Positions 41,276 to 49,396 of a DNA stretch of 64,000 bases are shown here, piece by piece. This stretch comes from Deinococcus radiotolerans (GTDB lineage Bacteria > Deinococcota > Deinococci > Deinococcales > Deinococcaceae). Position numbers and translations under genes: made by a program. How positions within the stretch are numbered: position 1 is the first letter of the stretch; each line of letters starts with the position of its first letter. Under the pieces are notes generated by a model. That model was not told where the DNA came from. It did no database searches and was given only the letters and a program-made list of their open reading frames with translations. The DNA is taken from contig NZ_BMPE01000001.1 of assembly GCF_014647435.1 (NCBI RefSeq), forward strand, positions 124,001 to 188,000, read 5' to 3'.

Positions 41276-42061
41276 ATGAGTGCCCCTTCTGCCTCCCGCC
41301 CGGCTGCTTCCCGTTCGGCGCTGGCGCGTCCGCTGGACTTCACGTACCCGTCGAACCGCGTGGCGGCGCTGGGGCTGCTGGGGACGGTAACGCTGGCCCG
41401 CCTGCGCGGGCGGAGCTGGGCGGACGCGGTGGGGATCGGGGGCGCGGCGTTCCTGACGTGGGCGACCGCGCGGGAACTCGACCCGGACTTCCCGGGCACG
41501 GCAAACGCGGCGCTGCCCGTGGCGGCGGTGGCCGGACTGGTCAGCCGGGGCCGGGGGCTGGCGCCGCTGCTGCCGGCTGTGGCGGTGCTGTCTGGACTGC
41601 GGGGGATCGCGGGGACGACGGGGGAGACCCTGACCCGCACCGATCACCTGGGCCTGCTGGCGCAGTCGCTTGCGGCGGCCGGGACGGGTGGCACCGTGGG
41701 CGCGCTGGTGGCCGGTGCGGCGCCCCTCCTGACCGAAGGTGGGCGGAGCGTGACCCCGCTGATGGGCGCGCTGCTGCCCCCGCTGTCCCCGGCGCGCGGC
41801 GGGTCGTGGACGGGCGCACTGCTGTCGGTCGCTGCCCTGCCGCTGGCCCGTGACCTGACCGCGCCGGAACCCGTGCAGAGCGCCTGCGACCGCGCGCCCC
41901 GCGCTGTAGGGGCCGAGGAGGTCCGCCGCGCCCGGCAGGTCGCCGTGCTGGCCCTGGCCGCCGGGCTGCTCACGCGGCAGTCGCGGGGGCTGCTCCCGCT
42001 GGCCGCCGCGTGCCTGACCGTCACCGCCCGCCGGGCCAGCGCGAACCTCAAGAACACCTGA
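41276..42061 (+). CDS. Ala/Leu-rich membrane protein, function unknown
   Basis: A 261-residue protein with about seven moderately hydrophobic stretches rich in Ala, Gly and Leu, such as ALGLLGTVTLARL and AALPVAAVAGLV. The strand is supported by TAGGGT placed 6 bases before the ATG and by sustained coding character. No family is recognised; a small multi-pass membrane protein is all that can be said. Confidence 0.6.
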   Translation: MSAPSASRPAASRSALARPLDFTYPSNRVAALGLLGTVTLARLRGRSWADAVGIGGAAFLTWATARELDPDFPGTANAALPVAAVAGLVSRGRGLAPLLPAVAVLSGLRGIAGTTGETLTRTDHLGLLAQSLAAAGTGGTVGALVAGAAPLLTEGGRSVTPLMGALLPPLSPARGGSWTGALLSVAALPLARDLTAPEPVQSACDRAPRAVGAEEVRRARQVAVLALAAGLLTRQSRGLLPLAAACLTVTARRASANLKNT

Positions 42062-42128
42062 AGAACCCCTCAGGCAGACTGGGCGCCCGGCAACAGCCCC
42101 GCCGCCCCGCGCCTCCTACTCTTCACGC

Positions 42129-42881
42129 ATGACCGGACTTCCCAGGCAGATCACGCTGCTGCTCGCCACGATCCTCACGCTCGTGATGAACTACCTCAGC
42201 AACGCCCTCCCGCTCTTCGGCAACTCCAACAAGGAGGTCAGCGACGCCCTCCCGAACGCCTTCACGCCCGCCGGACTCACGTTCTCCGTGTGGGGGCCCA
42301 TCTTCCTGGGCCTGCTGGTCTTCGCCATGTACCAGGCGCTGCCCGCCCAGCGCGGCCCCCGGTATGACCGGCTGTTTTGGCCGTTCCTGCTGAGCAACCT
42401 GCTGAACGTCTCCTGGCTGCTGGCCTTCCAGAGCCTGAATTTCGGGCCCAGCGTGATTATCATGCTCGCGCTGCTCGCCAGTCTGATCTGGCTGTACCTC
42501 ACGGTGCGTGGCCTGCCGCCCCAGGGCGCGGAACGCTGGACGCTCGCGCTGCCCATCTCGCTGTACCTGGGCTGGATCAGCGTCGCCACGATCGCTAACA
42601 TCACCGCGTACCTCGTCAGCGTCGGCGTGACGACTGGCGCGCTGGGCCTCAGCGCCCCCGTCTGGTCCGCCGTCCTCGTCGTGATCGCCGCCGCCATCGG
42701 CGTGTTCTTCCTGGCCCGCTTCCACGACTACGCCTTCGCCCTCGTCCTCCTGTGGGCCTTCTACGGCGTGTACGTCGCCCGCCCGGACGCCGCGACCGTC
42801 GTCACCGGCGTCGCCATCGCCGCCGTGCTCGTCGTCCTGGGCGCCCTGCTCAGCCTGCGGACCCGCCGCACCGCCCTGTAA
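42129..42881 (+). CDS. TspO/MBR-related tryptophan-rich sensory protein
   Basis: A 250-residue membrane protein with seven to eight helices. The segment FTPAGLTFSVWGPIFLGLL and NLLNVSWLLAFQ match the extended TspO/MBR relatives, which are longer than the 160-residue, five-helix TspO. True TspO binds porphyrins and cholesterol-like ligands; whether this longer form does is unknown. TACTCT ends 6 bases before the ATG. Confidence 0.78.
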   Translation: MTGLPRQITLLLATILTLVMNYLSNALPLFGNSNKEVSDALPNAFTPAGLTFSVWGPIFLGLLVFAMYQALPAQRGPRYDRLFWPFLLSNLLNVSWLLAFQSLNFGPSVIIMLALLASLIWLYLTVRGLPPQGAERWTLALPISLYLGWISVATIANITAYLVSVGVTTGALGLSAPVWSAVLVVIAAAIGVFFLARFHDYAFALVLLWAFYGVYVARPDAATVVTGVAIAAVLVVLGALLSLRTRRTAL

Positions 42882-42954
42882 TCTCACCCCCCGGGTGGGC
42901 CGCTGCGGGCATGACCGGCAGCGGCCCATCTGCGGTCGGTACACTGAACCTCAC

Positions 42955-43701
42955 ATGCACCCCGACTCGCCCCTGGCCCTGATCGGCTACCCCGCCCCGG
43001 CCGCCCGCGCCCTGCGCGACCTCGGCCTGATCGCCGTGAACGTCCCCACAGACGACCTGCGCGCCGTGCTGGACGCCAGCCGCACCCTGCACTTCACCGG
43101 CGCGCTCGTCCACCCCAGCCAGGAGACGCACGCGCTCGGCGCCGTCACGCCCGACGCTGTCGCCCGCCGCGTGGGCCGCGTGGACGCCATCGCCCTGAGC
43201 GGCGAATTCCACGGCACCTTCGCCCTGAGCGACGCGCTGACCGACGCGCTGGACGCCAGCGGGTACGCCTCGCGCGGCGCGAGCGCCCTGATCCTCGGCG
43301 TGGACGCCCACGACCTCGCCCTGGCCCTCCCCCTCGCCCGGCTGGGCTTCACCGAGATCGGCATCGCCGCCGAGAGCACCCCCGAAGCGGAACGCGCCGC
43401 CCGCGACCTCCCCGCCGGCCGCCGCGCCTACCCCCTGAGCCGCCGCGACCCCAGCGTCACCGACTTCGCCGCCCGCGCCGACCTGATCATCCTCACCGCC
43501 GGACCGCTCCCCAGCGGCCTCGCGCAGCCGTACCACACCGTCATCGACCTGACTGGCCGCGCCAGCGTCACCGGCAGCGGCGCCAGCACCCTCGACCTGC
43601 GCGACCTCCCCCTGCGCCGCCTCGCCCGGCAGCTGGAACACGCCACCGGGCAGCGCTTCCACCCACAGGAACTCGAAGGAGCCCTGCAGGCCCTCGTGTA
43701 A
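42955..43701 (+). CDS. shikimate dehydrogenase-like protein, probably catalytically divergent
   Basis: A 248-residue protein with the two-domain layout of AroE: an N-terminal part with TGALVHPSQETHALGAVTP and a Rossmann part with SALILGVDAHDLALALPLARLGFTEIGIAAES, the latter where AroE has its NADP loop and NRT signature. The usual substrate-binding NVTxPxK is replaced by ALVHPSQE, so the catalytic Lys is missing, and the following Asn-Thr-Asp segment is also altered. It may be a redox paralogue with a new substrate or a non-enzyme. TACACT stands 9 bases before the ATG. Confidence 0.6.
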   Translation: MHPDSPLALIGYPAPAARALRDLGLIAVNVPTDDLRAVLDASRTLHFTGALVHPSQETHALGAVTPDAVARRVGRVDAIALSGEFHGTFALSDALTDALDASGYASRGASALILGVDAHDLALALPLARLGFTEIGIAAESTPEAERAARDLPAGRRAYPLSRRDPSVTDFAARADLIILTAGPLPSGLAQPYHTVIDLTGRASVTGSGASTLDLRDLPLRRLARQLEHATGQRFHPQELEGALQALV

Positions 43702-43710
43702 AGGAAAGGG

Positions 43711-43744
43711 GAGAGGCGCACCCGGATCACTGGGTGCGCCTCTC
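43711..43744. terminator. bidirectional terminator
   Basis: GAGAGGCGCACCC and GGGTGCGCCTCTC pair perfectly over 13 bases around GGATCACT. It separates the converging AroE-like gene and ileS and ends 12 bases before the ileS stop. Confidence 0.8.
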
Positions 43745-43755
43745 TTGATGCCGGC

Positions 43756-46700
43756 TCAGTTGTGGCTGGCGGTGTCCAGTTTCTGCAGGTACGCCTTTCC
43801 GCCCTCGAGTTCGGCTTCGAAGCCGTCGGCGGGGGCGAACACCAGCGTCTCGGCGAGGGTCTCGCTCATCAGGTATTCCTGCCACGCCTCGGCGGCCTCG
43901 CGGGCGTCACCGCTCAGATCCAGGTGCAGGGCGATGCGGTCCTGCACCTCGAAGCCGGCCTTCTTGCGGGCGTCCTGAACGCCGCGCACGAGGTCGCGGG
44001 CGAGACCCTCGAGTTCCAGTTCGCGGGTGAGGGTGGTGTCGAAGGCGACGAGGTACCCGGCTTCCTCCTGCGCGGCGAAGCCTTCGGGGGACTTGGCATC
44101 CACGAGGACCTCGTCCGGCCCGAGCTCGAAGCGTTCGCCGGTGGGCGCCATGACCTCGAATTGCTTGCCGTCGCGCACGAGGCGGGCGACCTCGCTGGCG
44201 TCCGCGGCAGCCAGCGCGGCGCGGACCTGCGGTACGGCCTTCCCGAACTTCTTGCCCAGCACCGGGAGGTTGGGGCGCAGCTGGTAGCTGACGAGTTCGG
44301 TGAACTGGTCGATCAGTTCGACCTCCTTGACGTTCAGTTCCTCCTTGAGCTGCTCGGCGAAGCGGCCCAGCGCCTGGGTCTGGTCGGCGGTGCGGGCGCG
44401 GACCATGACCTTAGGCAGGGGCTGACGCTGACGCAGACTGGTCTTGCCGCGGACTGCGCGGCCCAGGCTGACGACGCGCAGCACGGCGTCCATTTCGCCC
44501 ACCAGGGTCGGGGCGGCCAGCGCCTCGTCCACCTTGGGCCAGGGGGTGAGGTGCACGCTGTCGGGCGCGTCCGGGACCAGCGAGCGGACGAGGTTCCCGT
44601 ACAGCGTCTCGGCGAGGAACGGCGTGAACGGCGCGGTGAGCTGCGTGACGGTCACCAGCGCGTAGTGCAGCGTGGCGTACGCGTTGTGGTCGGCGCCGTC
44701 GTCCCCGGCCCAGAAGCGGCGGCGGTTGCGGCGCACGTACCAGTTGCTCAGGTCCTCCACGACGAAGTCCTGCAGGGCGCGGCTGGCCCCGGTCGGGTCG
44801 TAGTTCTCCAGCGCGGCCGTGACCGTGGCGATCAGGGCCTGCACCTTGGCAAGCAGCCAGCGGTCCACCTCGGGGCGCTCTGCGGCGGGCGCGGCGGCCT
44901 TCAGGTCCGGCTGGTCGAGGTTCGCGTACAGCACGAAGAACGAGTAGGTGTTCCACAGCGTCAGGAAGTAGCTGCGGAACGCCTCGCCGACGAGGTTCAT
45001 GCCGAAGCGGCGGCTCAGTTCGGGCGGCGCGCTCACGTACATGTACCAGCGGGCGGCGTCCGCGCCGTACTGCTCGAACACCTCCCAGGGGTTCACGATG
45101 TTCCCCTTGCTCTTACTCATCTTCGCGCCCTTCTCGTCCAGGATGTGCCCCGAGCAGATGACGCTCTTGTACGCCACGGAATCGAACACCATCGTGCCGA
45201 TCTGGTGCAGCGAGTTGAACCAGCCGCGCGTCTGGTCGATGGCCTCCGCGATGAAGTCGGCCGGGAAGCCGCCCTGCTCGAACTTCTCCTTGTTCTCGAA
45301 GGGGTAGTGGTGCTGCGCGAACGGCATGCTGCCGCTGTCGTACCAGACGTCCATCACGTACGGCACGCGCCGGAAGGTCTTCCCGCCGTCCTCGAAGGTG
45401 ATGTCGTCCACAAACGGGCGGTGCGGGTCGAAGTCCGGGCCCGTCAATTCGGGGCGGCCGCTCAGTTCGGCCAGTTCAGCGTAACTGCCGACCACGCGGT
45501 ACTCGCCGTCCTCGGCCTCCCACACGGGCAGCGGCGTCCCCCAGTAGCGGTTGCGCGAGAGGTTCCAGTCGATCAGGTTCTCCAGCCACCCGCCGTAGCG
45601 GCCGTTCCTGATGTGCGGCGGGTGCCAGTCGATCGTCTGGTTCAGTTCGATCAGGCGCTCCTTGAGGCGGGTGTTGTTCAGGTACCAGCTCTCGGTGGCG
45701 TAGTACATCAGCGGGGTGCCGCAGCGCCAGCAGTGCGGGTAGGCGTGCAGGAAGTTCTTCTCGCGCCACATCAAGCCGCGCGCGCGCAGGTCCCGGACGA
45801 TCTCGGTGTTCGCGTCGCGGAAGAACACGCCCTTCCACGGGCCGAAGCGGTGCTTGCCCTCGCCGTCCACGCCCACGATCACCGGGAAGCTGTAGTTGCG
45901 GGCCAGACGCATGTCGTCCTCACCGAACGCGGGCGCGGTGTGCACGATGCCGGTCCCGTCACTGTCGGACACGTAAGTGTCCAGACCCGACATCCACACG
46001 GGCTTGCCCTCACCCTCGGCCTCATACGCTTCGGTGAAGAGGGGTTGGTACGCCACGCGCTCCAGTTCGCTGCCCTTGAACGTCCTGACGACCTCGGCGT
46101 CCTCGCCCAGCACCTCGGTCTTCAGGCTGGCGGCCAGGATCAGCACGTGGCCGTCCTTGTCGCGCGCGGCCACGTACTCGAACTCCGGGTGGATGGCGAC
46201 GCCCACGTTGTACGGCAGCGTCCAGGGGGTGGTCGTCCACACCAGGAACGCCGCGCCGTCCTCCAGGCCCAGGCGGGCCGGGTCGGTCAGGCGGAACGGC
46301 ACGTACACGCTGGGGTCCTGGATGTCCTTGTAGCCCTCGCTGACCTCGGCGTTGCTCAGGGTCGTGCCGTCCTTCGGGCAGTACGGCGCCACGCGGAAGC
46401 CCTTGTACAGCAGGCCCTTCTCGCTGAGGTTCTTGACGCTCCACCAGATGCTCTCGATGTAGTCCTTGTGCAGCGTCATGTACGCGTCGTCTAGGTCCAC
46501 CCAGTAGCCCATGCGCTCGGTGAACCTGCGCCACTCGGCCTCGTACTCGAACACGCTGGCGCGGCACTCGGCGTTGAACCGGTCGATGCCGTACGCCTCG
46601 ACCTCGCGTTTGCTGTTCAGGCCGAGTTTCTTCTCGACGCCCAGCTCGACCGGCAGGCCGTGCGTGTCCCAGCCGGCCTTGCGGGGCACGTGGAAGCCCT

Positions 46701-46941
46701 GCATGGTCCGGAAGCGCGGGAAGAGGTCCTTGAAGGAGCGGGCCTGGACGTGGTGCACGCCGGGCTGGCCGTTCGCGGTGGGCGGGCCCTCGAAGAACGT
46801 GAAGACGGGGCCGCCCTGGGTCTGTTCCAGCGAGCGTTCGAACACGCGTTCGCGCTTCCAGAAGTCGAGGATGCCCTGTTCCAGCGCGGGGAAGTTCGGG
46901 TTGCCCTGCACGGGCGTGAAGAGGGTCTTCTTGTCGGTCAT
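43756..46941 (-). CDS. ileS: isoleucyl-tRNA synthetase, eukaryote-like type with GVHH signature
   Basis: A 1061-residue class I synthetase charging tRNA-Ile. The catalytic domain starts with FFEGPPTANGQPGVHHVQAR and the KMSKS loop is intact (KGAKMSKSKGN), with a CP1 editing domain (VWTTTPWTLPYNVGV) between. The HIGH box, usually HxGH, reads Gly61-Val-His-His64. Such GxHH inversions are known in some type 2 IleRS enzymes and are linked to very strong mupirocin resistance. GGAG lies 5 bases before the ATG at 46941, which overlaps the stop of a short leader ORF. A T-box riboswitch controls the unit from 47.5-47.8 kb. Confidence 0.96.
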   Translation of the reverse strand: MTDKKTLFTPVQGNPNFPALEQGILDFWKRERVFERSLEQTQGGPVFTFFEGPPTANGQPGVHHVQARSFKDLFPRFRTMQGFHVPRKAGWDTHGLPVELGVEKKLGLNSKREVEAYGIDRFNAECRASVFEYEAEWRRFTERMGYWVDLDDAYMTLHKDYIESIWWSVKNLSEKGLLYKGFRVAPYCPKDGTTLSNAEVSEGYKDIQDPSVYVPFRLTDPARLGLEDGAAFLVWTTTPWTLPYNVGVAIHPEFEYVAARDKDGHVLILAASLKTEVLGEDAEVVRTFKGSELERVAYQPLFTEAYEAEGEGKPVWMSGLDTYVSDSDGTGIVHTAPAFGEDDMRLARNYSFPVIVGVDGEGKHRFGPWKGVFFRDANTEIVRDLRARGLMWREKNFLHAYPHCWRCGTPLMYYATESWYLNNTRLKERLIELNQTIDWHPPHIRNGRYGGWLENLIDWNLSRNRYWGTPLPVWEAEDGEYRVVGSYAELAELSGRPELTGPDFDPHRPFVDDITFEDGGKTFRRVPYVMDVWYDSGSMPFAQHHYPFENKEKFEQGGFPADFIAEAIDQTRGWFNSLHQIGTMVFDSVAYKSVICSGHILDEKGAKMSKSKGNIVNPWEVFEQYGADAARWYMYVSAPPELSRRFGMNLVGEAFRSYFLTLWNTYSFFVLYANLDQPDLKAAAPAAERPEVDRWLLAKVQALIATVTAALENYDPTGASRALQDFVVEDLSNWYVRRNRRRFWAGDDGADHNAYATLHYALVTVTQLTAPFTPFLAETLYGNLVRSLVPDAPDSVHLTPWPKVDEALAAPTLVGEMDAVLRVVSLGRAVRGKTSLRQRQPLPKVMVRARTADQTQALGRFAEQLKEELNVKEVELIDQFTELVSYQLRPNLPVLGKKFGKAVPQVRAALAAADASEVARLVRDGKQFEVMAPTGERFELGPDEVLVDAKSPEGFAAQEEAGYLVAFDTTLTRELELEGLARDLVRGVQDARKKAGFEVQDRIALHLDLSGDAREAAEAWQEYLMSETLAETLVFAPADGFEAELEGGKAYLQKLDTASHN

Positions 46942-47087
46942 GTGATCTCCGGGTGGGCTGTGAGGGGCTGTGTGGGTCGGGCGTCGGAGGCGGGGGTCAC
47001 CCGCGTCCAAATCGGCGGCCTGGGCCGGGCGGGGCAGAGGGGAAGTGGGCGGGCCAGTCGGGTGCGCAACAGTCGGGCGCGGGGCAT
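46938..47087 (-). CDS. 49-codon leader ORF overlapping the ileS start
   Basis: An ORF of 49 codons in the 188-base gap between the cupin gene and ileS. Its ATG at 47087 is preceded by CCCGGAGGTGACC, a near-ideal ribosome-binding site 3 bases away from it, and its TGA overlaps the ileS ATG (ATGA). The product would be Arg- and Pro-rich (MPRARLLRTRLARPLPLCPA at the start) with Ile near its middle and next to last. It is more likely a translation-coupling or leader ORF than a folded protein. In GC-rich DNA such overlaps arise by chance, so the case rests on the ribosome site. Confidence 0.45.
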   Translation of the reverse strand: MPRARLLRTRLARPLPLCPARPRPPIWTRVTPASDARPTQPLTAHPEIT

Positions 47088-47129
47088 GGTCACCTCCGGG
47101 GTGCAGGTCAGGAAACGGGCAGAGGGCGG

Positions 47130-47459
47130 CTAGTCGACGATGAACAGCGTGGCCCCCACGGCGGTACTCGACCTGTGCGGTTCGGCGTGGTCGGCCACCT
47201 GATACGACTCGCCGGGCCGCAGCGTGAAGGTGCGCCCGTCGGCCAGTTCGGTGTCCAGTTGCCCGGCCAGCACGAGCAGGATGTGGCCCTTCTCGCACCA
47301 GTGGTCGGCCAGATACCCGGGCGAGTACTCGACCATCCGCACGCGGACCGCGCCGAACTGCCGGGTGCGCCACACGGCCACGCCGCGCTCGCCGGGGTGT
47401 TCGGTGGCGGGCACGTCGGCCCAGGTGGTCACCCCGAAGGGAATGTCGGTCAGGTGCAT
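47130..47459 (-). CDS. small DHCW-type cupin protein
   Basis: A 109-residue single-domain cupin. The family motif appears as DHWCEKGHILLVLAGQLDTEL, with the conserved metal-ligand pattern His-x-Cys or His-Trp near residue 53 and LRPGESYQVADHAEPHRS as the second half. Function is unknown. GGAGG precedes the ATG at 47459. It lies directly downstream of the T-box, so it should be induced with ileS when isoleucyl-tRNA is low. Confidence 0.78.
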   Translation of the reverse strand: MHLTDIPFGVTTWADVPATEHPGERGVAVWRTRQFGAVRVRMVEYSPGYLADHWCEKGHILLVLAGQLDTELADGRTFTLRPGESYQVADHAEPHRSSTAVGATLFIVD

Positions 47460-47464
47460 GGTTC

Positions 47465-47811
47465 GGGCCTCCGGGGACAGAACACGGGCGGATGGGAAAG
47501 GGGGCGGCGGGTCTCAGCGGTCACGCCCCCACATGGGGGGACGATGCTGGGACGCGCCGCCCCCTGGGGGAGCTGGTGCGTGGTACCACCCAACTTCACC
47601 GGCGCGTGCCGGTCTCCATTGGCCCTCTGACGGGGGGTGTCCGGACGGGTCTAGTCGGCCTGTAGGCCTTTCTTCCGTCGGCGCGGGAGGTGATGTTCGG
47701 CTGGTTGGGTCCGCGTCAGGCTCTCACCACCCCTGACTCGCTCGTGCGTTCCTGTGCGCCCGCGTACTGTCCTCTCGGTCGCCTTCCTCGTGTCTCACCC
47801 CGGTCTGGGGT
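47465..47811 (-). promoter_or_regulatory. T-box riboswitch, isoleucine specifier (ATC)
   Basis: On the minus strand the leader contains, in order: stem I with AGTACG (the AGUA of the loop-E motif, about 47764-47768), the distal-loop pattern GGTGGTGAGAGCC (about 47719-47731), GAACATCACC at 47689-47698 (GAA of loop E, then specifier ATC at 47692-47694 followed by A), and the T-box sequence GGGTGGTACCACG at 47579-47591. Uncharged tRNA-Ile would pair its anticodon with ATC and its CCA end with the T-box, favouring the antiterminator. A terminator-like stem follows. It controls the cupin gene, the leader ORF and ileS. Confidence 0.85.
47500..47564 (-). terminator. T-box terminator stem
   Basis: On the minus strand GGGGGCGGCG (from 47564) pairs perfectly with CGCCGCCCCC (to 47500), followed by TTTCCC. 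The loop holds a second hairpin, CCCCCA/TGGGGG, at about 47526-47539. This is the expected alternative to the antiterminator that includes the T-box sequence. Confidence 0.6.
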
Positions 47812-47818
47812 GCCCCTC

Positions 47819-47848
47819 ATGGTAGGGCGGCAGGCTGGGAATGGTCAA
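47819..47848 (-). promoter_or_regulatory. promoter of the T-box/cupin/ileS unit
   Basis: TTGACC at 47843-47848 and TACCAT at 47819-47824, with 18 bases between, read on the minus strand. Transcription would begin about 8 bases further, just before stem I of the T-box. It is the best sigma-70-type promoter in this part of the window. Confidence 0.65.
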
Positions 47849-47980
47849 CGTGGCCTCTCGGGGGTCACGCTGTGAGCGCCCGCAAGGACGGCCTTTTCAG
47901 TGGTGCGCACCTCACGTTGCAGCCGCGCGCATGTGCAAAACGCCAGCGCGTGTTTAAAATTGGTTACAGGAGTTTAACGA

Positions 47981-48088
47981 ATGAAATCCTTTACCCCCCC
48001 TGCCCGCCCCGATCACCAGCCCGCACCCCAGGTGCGCGGCGGTCGCGCGGGCATTCCAGATTACGCCCCCCGGGAGGCCACCCAGTGA
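47981..48088 (+). CDS. 35-codon ORF overlapping the rho start
   Basis: A short ORF beginning MKSFTPPARPDHQPAPQVRG whose TGA overlaps the GTG start of rho (GTGA). AGGAG is 8 bases before its ATG, and TAAAAT at 47955-47960 is a likely -10 20 bases upstream of the ATG, so this ORF, not rho, takes the first ribosome site of the message. A coupled leader peptide or small protein that tunes Rho synthesis is likely; rho genes in other bacteria have leader-based autoregulation. Pro/Arg/Gln-rich, no hydrophobic core. Confidence 0.55.
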   Translation: MKSFTPPARPDHQPAPQVRGGRAGIPDYAPREATQ

Positions 48089-49359
48089 CTGACGCCCAGC
48101 AGAGCCTCCCGTTCCACGAACTGCAACAGAAGATCCTGCCCGAGCTGCACCTGATTGCCGCCGGGTACGGCATCGAGAACTACCGCAAGCTGAAGAAGGA
48201 TGCCCTGGCCCTGGCGATCATGGAGCATCAGGCGGCCAGCGAGGGCCAGCTGCTCGCGCGCGGCTTCCTGGAGATCAGCCCCGACGGGTACGGTTTCCTG
48301 CAGGCGGACCTGCTTGATCCGAACAGCCGCACGGTGCTGATCAGCGCTGGCGTCATCAAGCAGTACCACCTGCGCACCGGGGACGAGATCATCGGCCGCG
48401 CGCGCCGCCCCCGCGAGAACGAACGCTTCGGGTCGCTCGTGCAGGTGGAGGCCGTGAACGGCGTGGACCCGGAAACGGCCCGCCGCCGCCCGCGCTTCGA
48501 CGACCTGACGCCTACCTTCCCGGACGCTCAGCTGGTGCTTGAGGACCCGAGCATGGACGACGGCCTGAGCCTGCGCGTCGTGGACCTGCTGGTGCCCATC
48601 GGGCGCGGGCAGCGCGCGCTGATCGTCGCGCCGCCCAAGGCCGGGAAGACCAGCCTGCTGAAGAAGGTCGCGAACTCCATCGTCAAGAACTACCCGGACG
48701 TGACCGTCATGGTCCTGCTCGTTGACGAGCGCCCCGAGGAAGTTACGGACTTCCGTGAGAGCGTGCAGGGCGCGCAGGTCATCGCCAGCACCTTCGACGA
48801 GCCGCCCCAGCATCACGTGCGCGTGGCGGAGTTCGTGCACGAACGCGCCCGGCGCATCGTGGAAGAGGGGGGTCACGTGGTGATCCTGCTGGATTCCATC
48901 ACGCGACTGGCCCGCGCGAACAACCTCGTCACGCCGCCCACCGGGCGCACCCTGTCCGGCGGTCTGGATTCCAACGCGCTGCACTGGCCCAAGCGCTTCC
49001 TGGGCGCGGCGCGCAACATCCGCGAGGGCGGCAGCCTGACCATCCTGGCCACCGCGCTCGTCGAGACCGGCAGCCGCATGGATGACGTGATCTTCGAGGA
49101 ATTCAAGGGCACCGGCAACGCGGAACTCGTGCTGTCGCGCCGCCTTGAGGAACGCCGCATCTTCCCGGCGCTGGACATCCTGAAGTCCGGCACGCGCCGC
49201 GAGGAGCTGCTGCTGCAACCTGAAGTGCTGAAGAAGATGTGGCTGCTGCGCAAAGTCATCAGCGACATGGACCCGGCGGACGCGATGGAAATGCTGCTGT
49301 CCCGCATGGGAAAAACCCGGAACAACGTCGAATTCCTCGCGGCTCTGGCCGGCGGCTGA
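48085..49359 (+). CDS. rho: transcription termination factor Rho
   Basis: A 424-residue hexameric RNA helicase that ends transcripts. The N-terminal Rho-N domain includes LPFHELQQKILPELHLIAA, the RNA-binding cold-shock-like domain has FLEISPDGYGFLQAD, and the ATPase has Walker A APPKAGKTSLLKK, Walker B VVILLDSITRLAR and the R-loop region. GTG 48085 was chosen because the Rho-N domain begins there and GGGAGG lies 9 bases upstream; longer in-frame versions run through the promoter. It is translationally coupled to a short upstream ORF. Confidence 0.96.
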   Translation: MTDAQQSLPFHELQQKILPELHLIAAGYGIENYRKLKKDALALAIMEHQAASEGQLLARGFLEISPDGYGFLQADLLDPNSRTVLISAGVIKQYHLRTGDEIIGRARRPRENERFGSLVQVEAVNGVDPETARRRPRFDDLTPTFPDAQLVLEDPSMDDGLSLRVVDLLVPIGRGQRALIVAPPKAGKTSLLKKVANSIVKNYPDVTVMVLLVDERPEEVTDFRESVQGAQVIASTFDEPPQHHVRVAEFVHERARRIVEEGGHVVILLDSITRLARANNLVTPPTGRTLSGGLDSNALHWPKRFLGAARNIREGGSLTILATALVETGSRMDDVIFEEFKGTGNAELVLSRRLEERRIFPALDILKSGTRREELLLQPEVLKKMWLLRKVISDMDPADAMEMLLSRMGKTRNNVEFLAALAGG

Positions 49360-49396
49360 CGTTCGTCTACTCGACCCTCACTTCGGAGCTTTCACC

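Noticed and set aside
47500..47564. Stem before the cupin gene as an ordinary terminator of another gene
   Set aside because: No gene ends there; the stem is preceded by the T-box sequence and stem I, so it is better read as the T-box terminator.
47872..48084. Longer rho reading from an upstream GTG
   Set aside because: The 71 extra codons cross a likely promoter and a ribosome site, do not look like Rho, and the true N domain begins right after GTG 48085.
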